DNA from: Mucilaginibacter sp. UBA5151
GTDB lineage: Bacteria; Bacteroidota; Bacteroidia; Sphingobacteriales; Sphingobacteriaceae
DNA length: 64,000 nucleotides
NCBI GenBank assembly: GCA_002413785.1
Contig: DHXR01000017.1
Coordinates: forward strand, 22,437 to 86,436
Reading direction: 5' to 3'
Below are positions 41,386 through 51,933 of the stretch, one piece after another (the stretch's first letter is position 1; the number at the start of each line of letters is the position of its first letter). The notes beneath the pieces were generated by a model. The model saw only the letters and a program-made list of their open reading frames with translations, did not search any database and was not told where the DNA came from. Both the position numbers and the translations under genes were made by a program.

Positions 41386-41739
41386 ATGAAACGATTTATT
41401 TATATCATCACCGACAGAAACCGTAATAATTTACATGTAGGCTTATGCTCTGACCTGCTAAAAACCCTTGATTTTTACCGCCAGATGCCCACCTTATTTT
41501 TCGACAGCGCGCAGCATCTTAATCGCCTGGTTTATTTTGAAGAGATAAATACCGAAGAGCAGGCAATGGAAAGGTTTAAAACAGTAAGTACCTATACAAG
41601 GCCCCAAAAAGAAAAAATGATCAGACCTGTTAATCCTGACTGGGTAGATCTGACCATTGGTTTAAATTTTGAAAGCGGTATAAGGCCGAGACCGCAAATG
41701 CGCCCGTCGCTGAGTTCAAGAAAAGCCTTTACTTTTTAA
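41386..41739 (+). CDS. Small GIY-YIG-like protein
   Basis: A 117-aa protein whose first 60 residues resemble a divergent GIY-YIG fold (FIYIITDRNRNNLHVGLCSD, then YFEEINTEEQAMERF). The canonical catalytic tyrosines and arginine are not all present, so nuclease activity is doubtful. It is divergent from the S24 repressor and shares its operator, so it may respond to DNA damage. Its end overlaps the convergent msrB gene by 11 bp. Confidence 0.5.
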   Translation: MKRFIYIITDRNRNNLHVGLCSDLLKTLDFYRQMPTLFFDSAQHLNRLVYFEEINTEEQAMERFKTVSTYTRPQKEKMIRPVNPDWVDLTIGLNFESGIRPRPQMRPSLSSRKAFTF

Positions 41740-42220
41740 TAAATTTTAATGCGCCCGAATTCATGCAATATCTTTTTCCACCGCGATCTGCAGGCCCGTC
41801 ATCAAAAACATGGCCCAGGTGCAGGCCGGTGCTGCGTTCAATTACTTCATCGCGTGTCATGCCATCGCTATTGTCGGTCACAATTTCAATTTTTTTAGGA
41901 TTAACCGGTTTTACAAAACTCGGCCACCCGGTACCGCTGTCATATTTATCATCCGATGTAAATAATACTTCCCCGGTAGCAGCGCTTACATAAACGCCTT
42001 TTTCGCGATTGTTATAATAAGCGTTCCGGAACGGCGGTTCGGTACCGCTTTCAACCATGATGTAATATTGATTTGACGTAAGGAATTTTTTCCACTCCAA
42101 AGGAGCTTTACTCATTTTCCTTTTAGGGTCATACTTCTTCAACTGCTGACCGCTGCTTTGCTGACATCCCAACGCCGTAATCAGGCACAGGGCTATCATT
42201 GCCAAAATTGATTTTTTCAT
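41729..42220 (-). CDS. msrB: Lipoprotein peptide-methionine (R)-S-oxide reductase
   Basis: A 163-aa exported MsrB that repairs oxidised methionine. The lipoprotein signal ends ALGCQQ. Family motifs are KFLTSNQYYIMVESGTEPPF, YVSAATGEVLF, KYDSGTGWPSF, and the catalytic RYCMNSGALKF with the active cysteine. The zinc-binding CxxC pairs of many MsrB forms are absent. It lies 18 bp after the fasciclin gene on the same strand, so they may form an envelope stress operon. Confidence 0.9.
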   Translation of the reverse strand: MKKSILAMIALCLITALGCQQSSGQQLKKYDPKRKMSKAPLEWKKFLTSNQYYIMVESGTEPPFRNAYYNNREKGVYVSAATGEVLFTSDDKYDSGTGWPSFVKPVNPKKIEIVTDNSDGMTRDEVIERSTGLHLGHVFDDGPADRGGKRYCMNSGALKFIKK

Positions 42221-42238
42221 CTTACCGAAAGGTTTTGT

Positions 42239-42847
42239 TTATATAGCCCTTGGCTTCGGGACCAATACGGCGTTAACTATATGCAGGAGGCCATTGCTTT
42301 GCTGGATATCAAATTTACTGATCACACTTTCCCCGCCATTTTCATCAATTAAAACAATGTTACGGTTGGTATCTATCTTTGCAGTAAGCCTGCTGCCGGC
42401 AATGGTTGTAAAAGTGGCCTGCCCGTTATTCGAATTGATTTTTCTTTCAATATCCCTTACGCTCAGCCTGCCCGCTATGGCATGATAGGTTAGCAAATAA
42501 TTCAAATCAAATTTATGGCCTGGTTTTAAAAGGGTATCAAGTGCACCAGCTGGTAATTTATCAAATGCCCGGTTAGTTGGGGCAAAAACAGTGATGGGAC
42601 CCTTGCTTTTAAATGTTTCGGTTAAACCTGCATTTTCAATGGCATTAATAAGTACCGTGTATTCCTTTGACAGGGCCATGTTTTCGATAATATCATTTGA
42701 CGATATCATTGCGGCGCCGTCAACTATCTTAATTTTGCCCCATTTTGCTTTTACCGTGTCATTTACAGGATTAACCACAGTTGCTTTTTGGGCAAATAAA
42801 AACGAAGTGGTTAGAATAAACAAAATAAACAAAGGCCATTTTTTCAT
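42239..42847 (-). CDS. Exported fasciclin-domain protein
   Basis: A 202-aa protein with a signal peptide (MKKWPLFILFILTTSFLFAQ) and one FAS1 domain (about 50-200): ENMALSKEYTVLINAIENAG, GPITVFAPTNRAFDKLP, YLLTYHAIAG and LLHIVNAVLVP. Such proteins act in adhesion or as small-molecule-responsive surface factors. The open frame to 42871 is longer, but the ATG at 42847 gives the signal peptide. It shares a likely transcript with msrB. Confidence 0.9.
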   Translation of the reverse strand: MKKWPLFILFILTTSFLFAQKATVVNPVNDTVKAKWGKIKIVDGAAMISSNDIIENMALSKEYTVLINAIENAGLTETFKSKGPITVFAPTNRAFDKLPAGALDTLLKPGHKFDLNYLLTYHAIAGRLSVRDIERKINSNNGQATFTTIAGSRLTAKIDTNRNIVLIDENGGESVISKFDIQQSNGLLHIVNAVLVPKPRAI

Positions 42848-42871
42848 GAGCGCAAAAGTAAATAAAAACAA

Positions 42872-43156
42872 TTACTGATAGGACAATTGACCTGAGGAAT
42901 AGTTTATTTGAAGTCAAAATATTGTAAGATTAATGACAAATGTTTACGATTTAAAAAAATGGAAGCGGTATAGTTTGCTTTTTATTTCGTGTAATATGGT
43001 CTGTAATTAATTAATGTTAACTCATAGCAATCATGGTGGTGAAATGCCTGCTTATTGTTTATCTAAATTGCTTATATATAAATTTGTTTTGCCGATAAAG
43101 TGGTAAGGTAGTAAAAAAGTATATTTATTGATGAAAAACCAAATCGAAAACATTCG
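42872..43156. other. Gap between the fasciclin gene and the NACHT gene
   Basis: No gene is visible in these 285 bp; the region is AT-rich. It holds the promoter of the fasciclin/msrB pair and the end of the NACHT transcript. I see no clear transposon end. Confidence 0.4.
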
Positions 43157-46100
43157 CTAATTTAGCCCAAGCCACTTCTCATCTAATTGTGATAAAAGTA
43201 TTATGGAATCAGCCCCACCTACTAAAGAAAAGTCATCTGGCCAATTATCTTTCGGGATAATATTCTCATTCTGCAATTTCAATACATATTTGTTTCTGAA
43301 ATAATCAAAAGAAATTGATTTGTAATCCGAAGCAATTTTACATCTATTGATTGTTTGGTGATTTTTTATGATTGTATTATATTTAAAAAAATCAATTGTG
43401 AAAACAAATAACAATAACAACACACTGAGGCTAAATAATATTGCAAAAGCAATTAAGAAAGTAGGTGCAATTTTATCAATGTAAGATTTGAATTTATTTA
43501 AAAGCAATAGGATAACAGCAATTATAGCAGCCATGGTAAAGGAGGTTTTGACGATGCCCTTCCAAATTTTTTTAAAAATAGATACATTAGTTCGTAAAAT
43601 ATTCATGAAATAGAAAATATCAAGAAATGGAAAAAGTAATAGGCCAGCAATTGTAAATAATATATTAAAAATATATTTATTTGGAAAAATAAGCCAACTC
43701 AACATTGGAGCCAAAATGATACCATCTGATTTTAACAGATTTGGCGTTGACGATGTTCGCGCCAATAAATGCATACCTAAAGCTATTATTGTTAGTGAAA
43801 ACATTAATCTAAGTTGGACAACAGCCATTGTAGTTATGCTGTTATATAAAGGTTTCAAGGTGCCTGAAAATGTTGAAGTTCTTGATGCTAATGAATTTGT
43901 AAATAAATAAATAACCAATATTAAAACAGACAATAATGGAGTGGCGAAAAATAATAAAATAAGCCCGAATAATAGAGATAAAATATCTATATACTTAAAA
44001 AAAGCATACTTTTTAATATTTTTAAATGGCTCAGAAAGCGATAATGAGAATAATAATTCATCCTTTTGATTTAAAAACTTAATAAAATTTAGTGATTGAA
44101 TAAACCATACTATCCTAAATTCAAGTTTCTTACTTATTGATGTTAGATGCTTACAAGATTGCATTGCGGTTTGGTTGATCCACCAATTCTTTATTTTAAA
44201 ACATGATAGCAATGCCTTTTGCATTTCTTCTTGCTCAAGTATTCCCGTTGCCTCCACCGCAATTTTTGTTAAAAGTTGATTTTTAGTAGTTTCATAATTG
44301 CCTATTGTACTTACTATAAGCTCGCTTAAGTCCTTTCTAAATGAATTTAATAAATTAAGTCTCAAACGGTAGGCCTCGATCAAAAACCTTAGACAGTGGA
44401 TTGATCTTTTAAACTGAATTATATCTGTTTCATTTAATAGTTTTATTTCATTCCAACAATATTCGGCTATTTCTATTGCCGTATGTTCAGGTGCAATTTC
44501 ACTATATAATACCAATGAATCACGAAATCTCGAGTCTATAGGTATGGATTCCATGTTAATCAACGAGGGGTCTGTTAAATACTTTTGCACGATGAAGTAT
44601 TCGTTAAATCTCCTGTGAACAAAACTAAATCTTTTTTCTTCGCCACTTCCAATCCTGCCAATACGAGCATAAACCAATATCTCAATAATACTCCCAATAT
44701 CAACTGAAGGGAATCGTAGTTTAAGTTCCTCAAAAGAAGCTTCGAGCCCAAAATTGTCTTTATTAAGCATATAGGCAGATATTTGAATCGCATAGTTTCT
44801 AATTATCTCTTCATTGAAGTTGTTTTTTTTAATAAGTTTTTTGCACGAATTAAGTCGACTTTTAATATAACTCGAAAACAAGTCGTCTTGATTATTAGGC
44901 AGTTTATTATCGTTGTCTTTTAAATACGAATAAATCAACCCAATGGCAAATGGATTGCTAGCAATAGGTAGTAGATCACTCCGTTTACTAAAGATTAATT
45001 TTATTATATCTTTATCAATAAGAATATACTTATGTAAAGCTTGATTTATTTGATAGTGGGAAAAAGGGCGCACATTCAAAGTTGTACTCGAATTAAATTT
45101 ATTAGTTGGCTTTCTAAAATACCTTGATGCCAAAACACCCCTTGATTCGTGTGCACCACCTAAAAAATTGAATAATATTTCTGAAAGTTTATCAATTAAC
45201 CACGAAGACTCATCAACATCTAAAACAGCTGGAATTTCATCGAAAGAGTCTACTATGAAAAATAAATGACCATTTTCATATAATCTTTTAAAGTATTTGT
45301 CAATAAAGTCATCAGCGAAAATGTCTTTGCCCTTTAAAAAATTTATACAAAAGCTATACATGTCTTCTGGGGTCGGTGGATTTTGGACATCCCATTTCTT
45401 GTCTGTAGCCCATTCTTTTAAATTTAGATAAATTGGAATTTTTCTTGTCGGTAATACTTCGCTTATTAAGTCCCTACACAACTTCCGTAAGGCAACACTT
45501 TTGCCTGAACCAGGATCACCCAACACCAAAAAAACTTTACTACTATGGTCTTTTTTTATAGCTCTTATTAAATTGGTTATTCTACTTTCCTTTCCTCTGC
45601 TAGTGTATGTTTCAACTTCCGCATCCAATGATGTAAAATGTGCATCGCTCCAATTTGCTTCATTATCAGATAAATCAATTCTGATTTTTAAGAAATTACA
45701 GAAAGACTTTAATCGTTCACTAAATTCCCTTTCAGGAAATGTTTCATCAAAAGAATTTCTATGTTCTTTCATTACGCTTTTATCTTGTAGAAGATAATTA
45801 GCAAAGAATAACAATAGTGCTGAAATGATCAGGGAAATGATTACAGAAAACTCTGTAATTGATAATTGGATTATGTTATTGGCTTTTAATAGTTGATTTA
45901 ATTTGAAAAATAAATCATTAGGGATTTTTTTAAATATTTCTGCTTTACTTGTAAAAAAGGTGAAAAGTACAGATATAATTAAAACAGTGAAACGACGGTA
46001 TTTGACCCTCCCAAATTCTTTCGGAATTAACAAAACGTAAATAAACCAAACATTTATAGATATGGCTATGCACAGGACTAATCCAATTTGAAATGATTGA

Positions 46101-46195
46101 ATTATATTAAAAACATATAAGATAAAAAGAATCGTTAATGAAAAAATAAATAAAATTATTTTTAAAATTTTAGGCGTCGATATTTTTGTTACCAT
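43157..46195 (-). CDS. Transmembrane NACHT-domain NTPase (candidate defence STAND protein)
   Basis: A 1012-aa protein (start at 46195, where the frame to 46303 adds only unrelated residues). Residues 8-140 contain about four membrane helices. The NACHT NTPase follows: Walker A LVLGDPGSGKSVALRKL (near 226), Walker B LFFIVDSFDEIP (near 320), then ASRYFRKP (sensor region). Helical repeats occupy about 450-700, and a C-terminal cluster of five or six membrane helices lies at about 720-930. NACHT proteins of bacteria (bNACHT) are known antiphage sensors and effectors. The gene is markedly AT-richer than its neighbours and stands alone, suggesting transfer. Confidence 0.8.
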   Translation of the reverse strand: MVTKISTPKILKIILFIFSLTILFILYVFNIIQSFQIGLVLCIAISINVWFIYVLLIPKEFGRVKYRRFTVLIISVLFTFFTSKAEIFKKIPNDLFFKLNQLLKANNIIQLSITEFSVIISLIISALLLFFANYLLQDKSVMKEHRNSFDETFPEREFSERLKSFCNFLKIRIDLSDNEANWSDAHFTSLDAEVETYTSRGKESRITNLIRAIKKDHSSKVFLVLGDPGSGKSVALRKLCRDLISEVLPTRKIPIYLNLKEWATDKKWDVQNPPTPEDMYSFCINFLKGKDIFADDFIDKYFKRLYENGHLFFIVDSFDEIPAVLDVDESSWLIDKLSEILFNFLGGAHESRGVLASRYFRKPTNKFNSSTTLNVRPFSHYQINQALHKYILIDKDIIKLIFSKRSDLLPIASNPFAIGLIYSYLKDNDNKLPNNQDDLFSSYIKSRLNSCKKLIKKNNFNEEIIRNYAIQISAYMLNKDNFGLEASFEELKLRFPSVDIGSIIEILVYARIGRIGSGEEKRFSFVHRRFNEYFIVQKYLTDPSLINMESIPIDSRFRDSLVLYSEIAPEHTAIEIAEYCWNEIKLLNETDIIQFKRSIHCLRFLIEAYRLRLNLLNSFRKDLSELIVSTIGNYETTKNQLLTKIAVEATGILEQEEMQKALLSCFKIKNWWINQTAMQSCKHLTSISKKLEFRIVWFIQSLNFIKFLNQKDELLFSLSLSEPFKNIKKYAFFKYIDILSLLFGLILLFFATPLLSVLILVIYLFTNSLASRTSTFSGTLKPLYNSITTMAVVQLRLMFSLTIIALGMHLLARTSSTPNLLKSDGIILAPMLSWLIFPNKYIFNILFTIAGLLLFPFLDIFYFMNILRTNVSIFKKIWKGIVKTSFTMAAIIAVILLLLNKFKSYIDKIAPTFLIAFAILFSLSVLLLLFVFTIDFFKYNTIIKNHQTINRCKIASDYKSISFDYFRNKYVLKLQNENIIPKDNWPDDFSLVGGADSIILLSQLDEKWLGLN

Positions 46196-46384
46196 AATAA
46201 TAAGGTTTTTGTAAATATAATAAAATTTAGATTTTATTATATAATATTTCCATCTCCCAAAAAGATGGGCGGTTGGAAATTGCGATTCGCGAAATCCCCA
46301 CATAGATAAAGTGTCAAAAGATAATTGAAAATTACCAGGGGGGAAATGCTAATGGTGGGAGTTAAAGTGTACGTTATCTAAAAA

Positions 46385-49300
46385 TTACCAGCCCGGCGTA
46401 AACCCCAAACCAAATACTGGCCTGGCAACATCTGTACGGTTAAACGGCCAGGCCAGGTAAGGTTCCAAAATAAAGGCCCCAAACACATTTACCCTGACGG
46501 ATATGCCTGCACTTGTTGCCGGAACGCGCTGGTGTGTATTATAAATGGTGGCCCCGGTGGCATCCTTCCCTATTGCATCAGGTCCTGACCGAAATTTAAT
46601 CTGATCTCCGGCATTCCAGGACAAACCTGCATCAAAAAACAGGTTAAGCTCTGTAAAAAGCATTTTTGATTTAAATTGTGACAGTCTTTCGGGACCGGTA
46701 AAAGGTAAGCGGATCTCAAAATTTGCAACTGCGATACGGTTACCTGACAGCTGATCGGCGGTAAATCCGTTTGCAGGTATTTTCCCTGTCCCGGTATTAA
46801 AAGTTTGCGCTTCGTATCCACGTATTAAAAATGGATAGCCGAGATATAATTGATAAAGATTGCCCGTGTTACCAAAACGTCCGTAGCCATATAACCTGGC
46901 GGCAAAAGTTACCGGCGCAGCCCGGATATATTCCCGCAAGTCAATGGTTGGAGCGAAAAACTGGTAGGTGCCAAAATCATATTCAGCCTGCAGTCGGTAA
47001 CGATAGCCGTTGAGCGGGGAAGCCACACCGAAATATGAATTATCGCCAACCAACGCTGTATTGATATTATAAAGGGTAAAGGGTGTTAAAATAAAGCCAT
47101 TGTTTGTGGTCCCGGAATTATATACTGAATTTGGTATATGCGTATGGGTGTAGTTGATTGCATTGCCAAGCGAATCAAGCGTCGTTGTGTAACGATCAAC
47201 CCTGTAGTAATAGGTGGCTGCACCTGTACCAAACTCAACGCGCGTTTTTTTAGTAATAGGGAAGGAGGTAAACAGGGATAACTGATCCTGGAAGATACGG
47301 ATCAGGTCGAAGTTTTGAGCAACAGTTGAACCGGAAGGCACTACGCTATAATTGGCAGTTTGAAACGGGATATGCGAAATACTGACTCCAAAATTCCACC
47401 TGCCTTCTTGTTTTATATAAGTGAACTGCCCCCCAATATCATATATCTCTCCATTCATGGCTACACCGGCGTATAGTTGGTTGCGGCCCAAAATATCGCT
47501 GAATACGCCCTGTACACCGCTTGATAAACCCGCCCCAAACTGGCTCACCGAAGCGCCAACACCGCTGCTTGCAAGGTAATCGAGTTTGAACATTGGTTTA
47601 TAGGGAACACTTTTTACAGAATCGAACGGTATTTTGGGATAGGCGAGGAAGTTGTTTAAGTTAGCATTAATGAGATCGACCCCAACAGCCCGCGCTGGCG
47701 GCAGTATGCCGGGTATTGCATTATAAATTACGCCATCGTCAACCGTTTTTGCAGTAAAATCGGATGCTTTTGCATCATAAAGCACATATTTTTGGGCGCG
47801 GTAATACGAATAGATAATATCGTTATTTGCTGAAATACTGAGGGCAGGGGAATATTCGGTGATGCCGCTGACGCCTGTAAACAAATCAGTCATTTGTTCC
47901 ACTTTCCCGGTAGCCGGGGTATAGCGGTACATATTTCTGAAACCATCCCTGTTTGACAGAAAATATATTTGCGTGCCATCCGACGAATATTGCGGATTCA
48001 GATTATTTGCCCCGTTAAACACTTTTATGTCGGTGATTTTCCCTGTTGCAAGGTCCAGTTCGGCGAGGTTAAAGGTTATATCCTGTGATAATGACTGATC
48101 GTAAGTAGTGCGATCACTCGAAAATATGATCTTTTTCCCGTCCCTCGAAAAACCTGGCTGGTAATCCGAATATTTATCGTTGGTTAACTGCTGTACTTGT
48201 TTGCTGTCGAAATTGTATAAATACAAATCCCCCTGTCCTTCAGACATACCCTGGAATACCATATTTTTTCCATCCGGCGACCACGATAAATTACTGAATT
48301 GTTCGGCCTTGCCCATAGCAACGTCATCAAGAATATTGCCCGATGTTACATCAACCACCAGCATGCGGTTGCGCCCTTTGTTAAACACACTGAAGGCAAA
48401 ACGTTTACTATCCGGCGACCAGGCGCCTGCCGATTCGATAAAGTTAAATTCGTCGATATGGGTGTTAAATGTTTTGCTGGTGAGCTTTCGTAATACCCGG
48501 CCGGTTCTGGCATCAGCCAGGAACAGATCGACGGTAAAAAGGTTTTTTTCGGATAAAAATGCCAGGTATTTACCGTCCGGGCTTACTGAAGGGGCAAGGT
48601 TTAATTTGCCGGCATTTTTGTCGTCAATTATTCTGCGGCCAACCGGAACCTGCGCCGTATCTTTTAAGAAAGGTTTATACGTTGTTTCAATTGCATTTTT
48701 CCAAAGCTTTGATAATGTTTTTTCATCGTAACCAAACGTGCGCCTGATACCATATTGAAGTCCGAAACGCGCTGTGTTTTTAAAAAAAGGAACTATGACA
48801 GTATCGCCGTAGGTTGATCCTATGAACGACCAAAAAGCCTCGCCATAGCGGTAGGGGAAATATTTATTATTTTCGGTAAGTGCCTTTACGGTTGGGATAT
48901 CGTGGTTTAAATAGGCGTCGCGCATCCACATGGCGGTATAGGTGTCTTTTTTGCCGAGGGAAAGGTATTCGGCCATACCCTCAATCATCCAAAGCGGCAG
49001 GTTGTTCAGATTTTCATAGTTAGAGGAATCTTTACCAAGCAACAGGTGATATTGGAAAGCATGGACCAGTTCGTGGCCTATAACATGCCTGGTCATCTGG
49101 TTAGTTTCCATAACAGGCATTATCACCCGGTTTTTCAGCCCTTCTGTAACGCCACCTGTACCCACACCAATTTCCCCGTCAATAGCTGTGGTTTGTTGGA
49201 AATCGGGATGATTTGCGTAGAGGATTATGGGGTTTGGTTTTTTAAATGTGTCCCTGAAAACCTGCTGGTGCAGGGTGTACCAAAGTTCGCTTTCCTGGGC

Positions 49301-49513
49301 AAAACGTTTTATCATGCTGTCATTTTTCAAATAATAATAAATCTCAAAATGAGGGGTATGATAAACCTGGAAGTTTAGTTTTTTATATCGCACTTTATTT
49401 TGCCCGAAGTACTGCGCTTTTGTTTGCAGGCTTATAAACAGTAAGCTAAAAATGAAAACAGGTATAAATAAATATCTTTTCGTTTTTATAAATGCAGGGT
49501 AATGTTTATTCAT
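46385..49513 (-). CDS. Beta-propeller and BamA-like outer-membrane protein
   Basis: A 1042-aa exported protein. Signal peptide to about residue 34 (FIFSLLFISLQTKA). Residues 40-290 contain a peptidase-MA-like region with H-E-L-V-H (VIGHELVHAFQYHL), a zinc-peptidase-type motif. Residues 310-640 hold WD40/TolB-like repeats such as SPDGKYLAF, SPDSKRFAF and SPDGKNMVF. The C-terminal 400 residues are a BamA/Omp85-like barrel ending in VFGLGFTPGW. The ATG at 49513 removes the overlap with the PBP gene, 17 bp upstream. Confidence 0.8.
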   Translation of the reverse strand: MNKHYPAFIKTKRYLFIPVFIFSLLFISLQTKAQYFGQNKVRYKKLNFQVYHTPHFEIYYYLKNDSMIKRFAQESELWYTLHQQVFRDTFKKPNPIILYANHPDFQQTTAIDGEIGVGTGGVTEGLKNRVIMPVMETNQMTRHVIGHELVHAFQYHLLLGKDSSNYENLNNLPLWMIEGMAEYLSLGKKDTYTAMWMRDAYLNHDIPTVKALTENNKYFPYRYGEAFWSFIGSTYGDTVIVPFFKNTARFGLQYGIRRTFGYDEKTLSKLWKNAIETTYKPFLKDTAQVPVGRRIIDDKNAGKLNLAPSVSPDGKYLAFLSEKNLFTVDLFLADARTGRVLRKLTSKTFNTHIDEFNFIESAGAWSPDSKRFAFSVFNKGRNRMLVVDVTSGNILDDVAMGKAEQFSNLSWSPDGKNMVFQGMSEGQGDLYLYNFDSKQVQQLTNDKYSDYQPGFSRDGKKIIFSSDRTTYDQSLSQDITFNLAELDLATGKITDIKVFNGANNLNPQYSSDGTQIYFLSNRDGFRNMYRYTPATGKVEQMTDLFTGVSGITEYSPALSISANNDIIYSYYRAQKYVLYDAKASDFTAKTVDDGVIYNAIPGILPPARAVGVDLINANLNNFLAYPKIPFDSVKSVPYKPMFKLDYLASSGVGASVSQFGAGLSSGVQGVFSDILGRNQLYAGVAMNGEIYDIGGQFTYIKQEGRWNFGVSISHIPFQTANYSVVPSGSTVAQNFDLIRIFQDQLSLFTSFPITKKTRVEFGTGAATYYYRVDRYTTTLDSLGNAINYTHTHIPNSVYNSGTTNNGFILTPFTLYNINTALVGDNSYFGVASPLNGYRYRLQAEYDFGTYQFFAPTIDLREYIRAAPVTFAARLYGYGRFGNTGNLYQLYLGYPFLIRGYEAQTFNTGTGKIPANGFTADQLSGNRIAVANFEIRLPFTGPERLSQFKSKMLFTELNLFFDAGLSWNAGDQIKFRSGPDAIGKDATGATIYNTHQRVPATSAGISVRVNVFGAFILEPYLAWPFNRTDVARPVFGLGFTPGW

Positions 49514-49529
49514 ATAACGATTGAATAAT

Positions 49530-51821
49530 TTATTTGATAGAATCAGGAAGTAACTTAGCCGAATCAATTCGCATCAATGAGGTATCCGTCGCTACCGAAT
49601 CCGTATCAATACGCGGCGATGGGCAATCATAAGATTTAGTGATCTTTACCCATGGTTTCGGGAACAAGCCGTAGGTATAGCCCGATTTAGGATCGGCATA
49701 AACCTTTTGCATAAAGGCCGCGAAAACAGGCAGGCCGGTATGCGAGCCTTCGCCTGTTTCGGAGCTGGTAAAATGGACACTCCGGTCGTCGGCGCCTACC
49801 CAAACTCCGGTCACAAGGTCTTTGGTGATCCCCATATACCATCCGTCCACATAGTTGGATGAGGTACCTGTTTTACCGCCGATCTGGTTATCTTTTTTCC
49901 ACAGGCCGGGGTATTCCCAAAGCGCCTGGGATGTGCCGCCGGGTTCTTCCATACCGCCCCTGAACATATAAAGCATTAGCCATGCAGTTTCTTCGCTGAT
50001 CACCTGTTCTTCATTTAGTGTAAACTCCTGTATTACGTTTCCTTCCTGGTCGGTGATCTTTGTTATCAGCAGGGGATCAATTTTTTTGCCTTTATTTAAA
50101 AAAGTGCTGTAGGCCCGTACCATTTCATAAACCGAGACATCATTTGAGCCCAGCGATACAGAAGGCACAGATTTTAAAGGGCTTTCAATACCGCATTTAT
50201 GGGCATATTGAACAATCTTATCCCATCCAACCTTTTCGGTTAATTGCGCGGTAATGGAGTTGACAGAAGCTCCCATAGCCCAGCGCAATGACATTTCCTG
50301 GCCGGTGAATCTAAAGGTGGCATTTTTAGGCTCCCAAACTTGCTGCCTGCCTCCGTCTGTATATTTAATGGATACAAATTTATCGGTAAACTTATCGCAT
50401 GGCGTATAGCCGTTATCCAGCGCTGTTAAATATGCAAAAGGTTTAAAGGTTGAACCTGCCTGTCTTTTTGCCTGGTTTACGTGGTCGTAATTAAAATAAC
50501 GGTGGTCAATCCCGCCAACCCATACTTTTATTTTCCCTGTTGACGGCTCAATGGTCATCATGCCGGTGTTTAAAATGCGGGTGTAATACCTGATGGAATC
50601 GGCGCTCGAAAATGTGGTATCCTTCTCACCTTTCCAGGTAAATACTGTCATTCGTTTTTTCTTTTCAAAATATTGACTGATGAGCGCTGTGTTATAATTG
50701 TATTTTTTTTGCAGTAAAGCATAAACCGGTAAATGTTGTTCGGCTTTTAACAGAAAATCCTTTATTTCACCGCCGTTCGAGTCGCGCCAGGGGTTCTTTT
50801 TACCCCACAGATCATCAAAACGTTTTTGGAGCATTTTCATTTTTTCGGCTACGGCTTGTTCGGCATACCGTTGCAGGCGCGGATCAATGGTGGTATATAT
50901 TTTCAAGCCGTCCTGATACAGGTCATAATCATTATCCTTGCACCATTTTTTTAGCCACCGCTCAATGGCATCACGCAGGTACGAGCCTCCCTGGCCCTCA
51001 TTATCTACATAACTTAAATCAAGTTTAACAGGCGCCTTTATGCTTTCGTCATAAACATCTTTGCTCAGGGCGTTATTATATTTCAGCATTTGCCTTAATA
51101 CCGTGTTACGACGCTCCATGGAGCGTTCGGGATTATTTATCGGATTGTAGGTTGATGTCGCTTTTAGCATCCCGATAAGTGTGGCCGCCTCTGCCGGGCT
51201 GACTTTATCGGGTGTTTTATTGAAAAATTTTAATGAAGCCGTTTTAATACCAAAGGAATTATTACCAAACGGTACGGTATTCAAATAAAGGGTAAGTATT
51301 TCATCTTTGGAATAAACATGTTCAATTTTAAACGCAGTAAGCCATTCTTTACATTTATAAACCATGGTCCTGATAAATGGTATATGCTTAATTAAGCCCT
51401 GCGATTTCTTTTTGCGGGTCTCGAACAGGTTTTTTGCTAATTGCTGTGTAATGGTGCTGCCGCCGCGCCTGTCGCCTTTGGCGGTGGAGAGCATACTGGT
51501 AAAAAATGAATAAAAATCAACGCCGTTATGTTTGTAAAACCGTACATCTTCGGTTGCCACCAGGGCATTGATGATATTGGGCGATATTTGTTTAAACTCA
51601 ACAGGTGAGCGGTTCTCCCTGAAATAGCGGCCTATCAGGGTACCATCGGCATAATATACTTCAGAAGACAAAGATAGGGCCGGGTTTTTAATATCCTGCA
51701 TATCAGGAGAATAACCAAAAAGCCACAGGAAATTCAACTCAATTGAGCAGAAAAAGATGATAACAGCATAGATGAATATGAGGAAATACCTTAAATACTT
51801 ATTTTTTATTCGTCGGAACAT
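49530..51821 (-). CDS. Class A penicillin-binding protein (PBP1-type)
   Basis: A 763-aa bifunctional peptidoglycan synthase. One N-terminal membrane helix (about 10-30), then a GT51 glycosyltransferase domain: ATEDVRFYKHNGVDFYSFF, GGSTITQQLAKNLF, and KDEILTLYLNTVPFG. The transpeptidase domain shows S-x-x-K in GSTFKPFAYL, SVN in GASVNSITA and KTG in GGKTGTSSNYVDGWYMG. It works on the outer face of the inner membrane. The following gene starts 17 bp downstream, so they may be co-transcribed. Confidence 0.9.
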   Translation of the reverse strand: MFRRIKNKYLRYFLIFIYAVIIFFCSIELNFLWLFGYSPDMQDIKNPALSLSSEVYYADGTLIGRYFRENRSPVEFKQISPNIINALVATEDVRFYKHNGVDFYSFFTSMLSTAKGDRRGGSTITQQLAKNLFETRKKKSQGLIKHIPFIRTMVYKCKEWLTAFKIEHVYSKDEILTLYLNTVPFGNNSFGIKTASLKFFNKTPDKVSPAEAATLIGMLKATSTYNPINNPERSMERRNTVLRQMLKYNNALSKDVYDESIKAPVKLDLSYVDNEGQGGSYLRDAIERWLKKWCKDNDYDLYQDGLKIYTTIDPRLQRYAEQAVAEKMKMLQKRFDDLWGKKNPWRDSNGGEIKDFLLKAEQHLPVYALLQKKYNYNTALISQYFEKKKRMTVFTWKGEKDTTFSSADSIRYYTRILNTGMMTIEPSTGKIKVWVGGIDHRYFNYDHVNQAKRQAGSTFKPFAYLTALDNGYTPCDKFTDKFVSIKYTDGGRQQVWEPKNATFRFTGQEMSLRWAMGASVNSITAQLTEKVGWDKIVQYAHKCGIESPLKSVPSVSLGSNDVSVYEMVRAYSTFLNKGKKIDPLLITKITDQEGNVIQEFTLNEEQVISEETAWLMLYMFRGGMEEPGGTSQALWEYPGLWKKDNQIGGKTGTSSNYVDGWYMGITKDLVTGVWVGADDRSVHFTSSETGEGSHTGLPVFAAFMQKVYADPKSGYTYGLFPKPWVKITKSYDCPSPRIDTDSVATDTSLMRIDSAKLLPDSIK

Positions 51822-51933
51822 GCGGGTAAAGATGTAAAATTATGGCCCTAAATAAAAGTCTGTTTAACAAAATTAACAACGCAATTTTAACAGGTAAATT
51901 TTAAGTTAACTTAGCAATATTAAAATTGTTCTA

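Noticed and set aside
43716..43910. 64-aa plus-strand frame inside the NACHT gene
   Set aside because: Lies antisense to the membrane-helix part of the NACHT protein and has no features of its own.
46570..46821. 83-aa frame within the BamA-like gene and similar frames at 48180-48731
   Set aside because: Shadows of the long outer-membrane protein frame; no independent signals.
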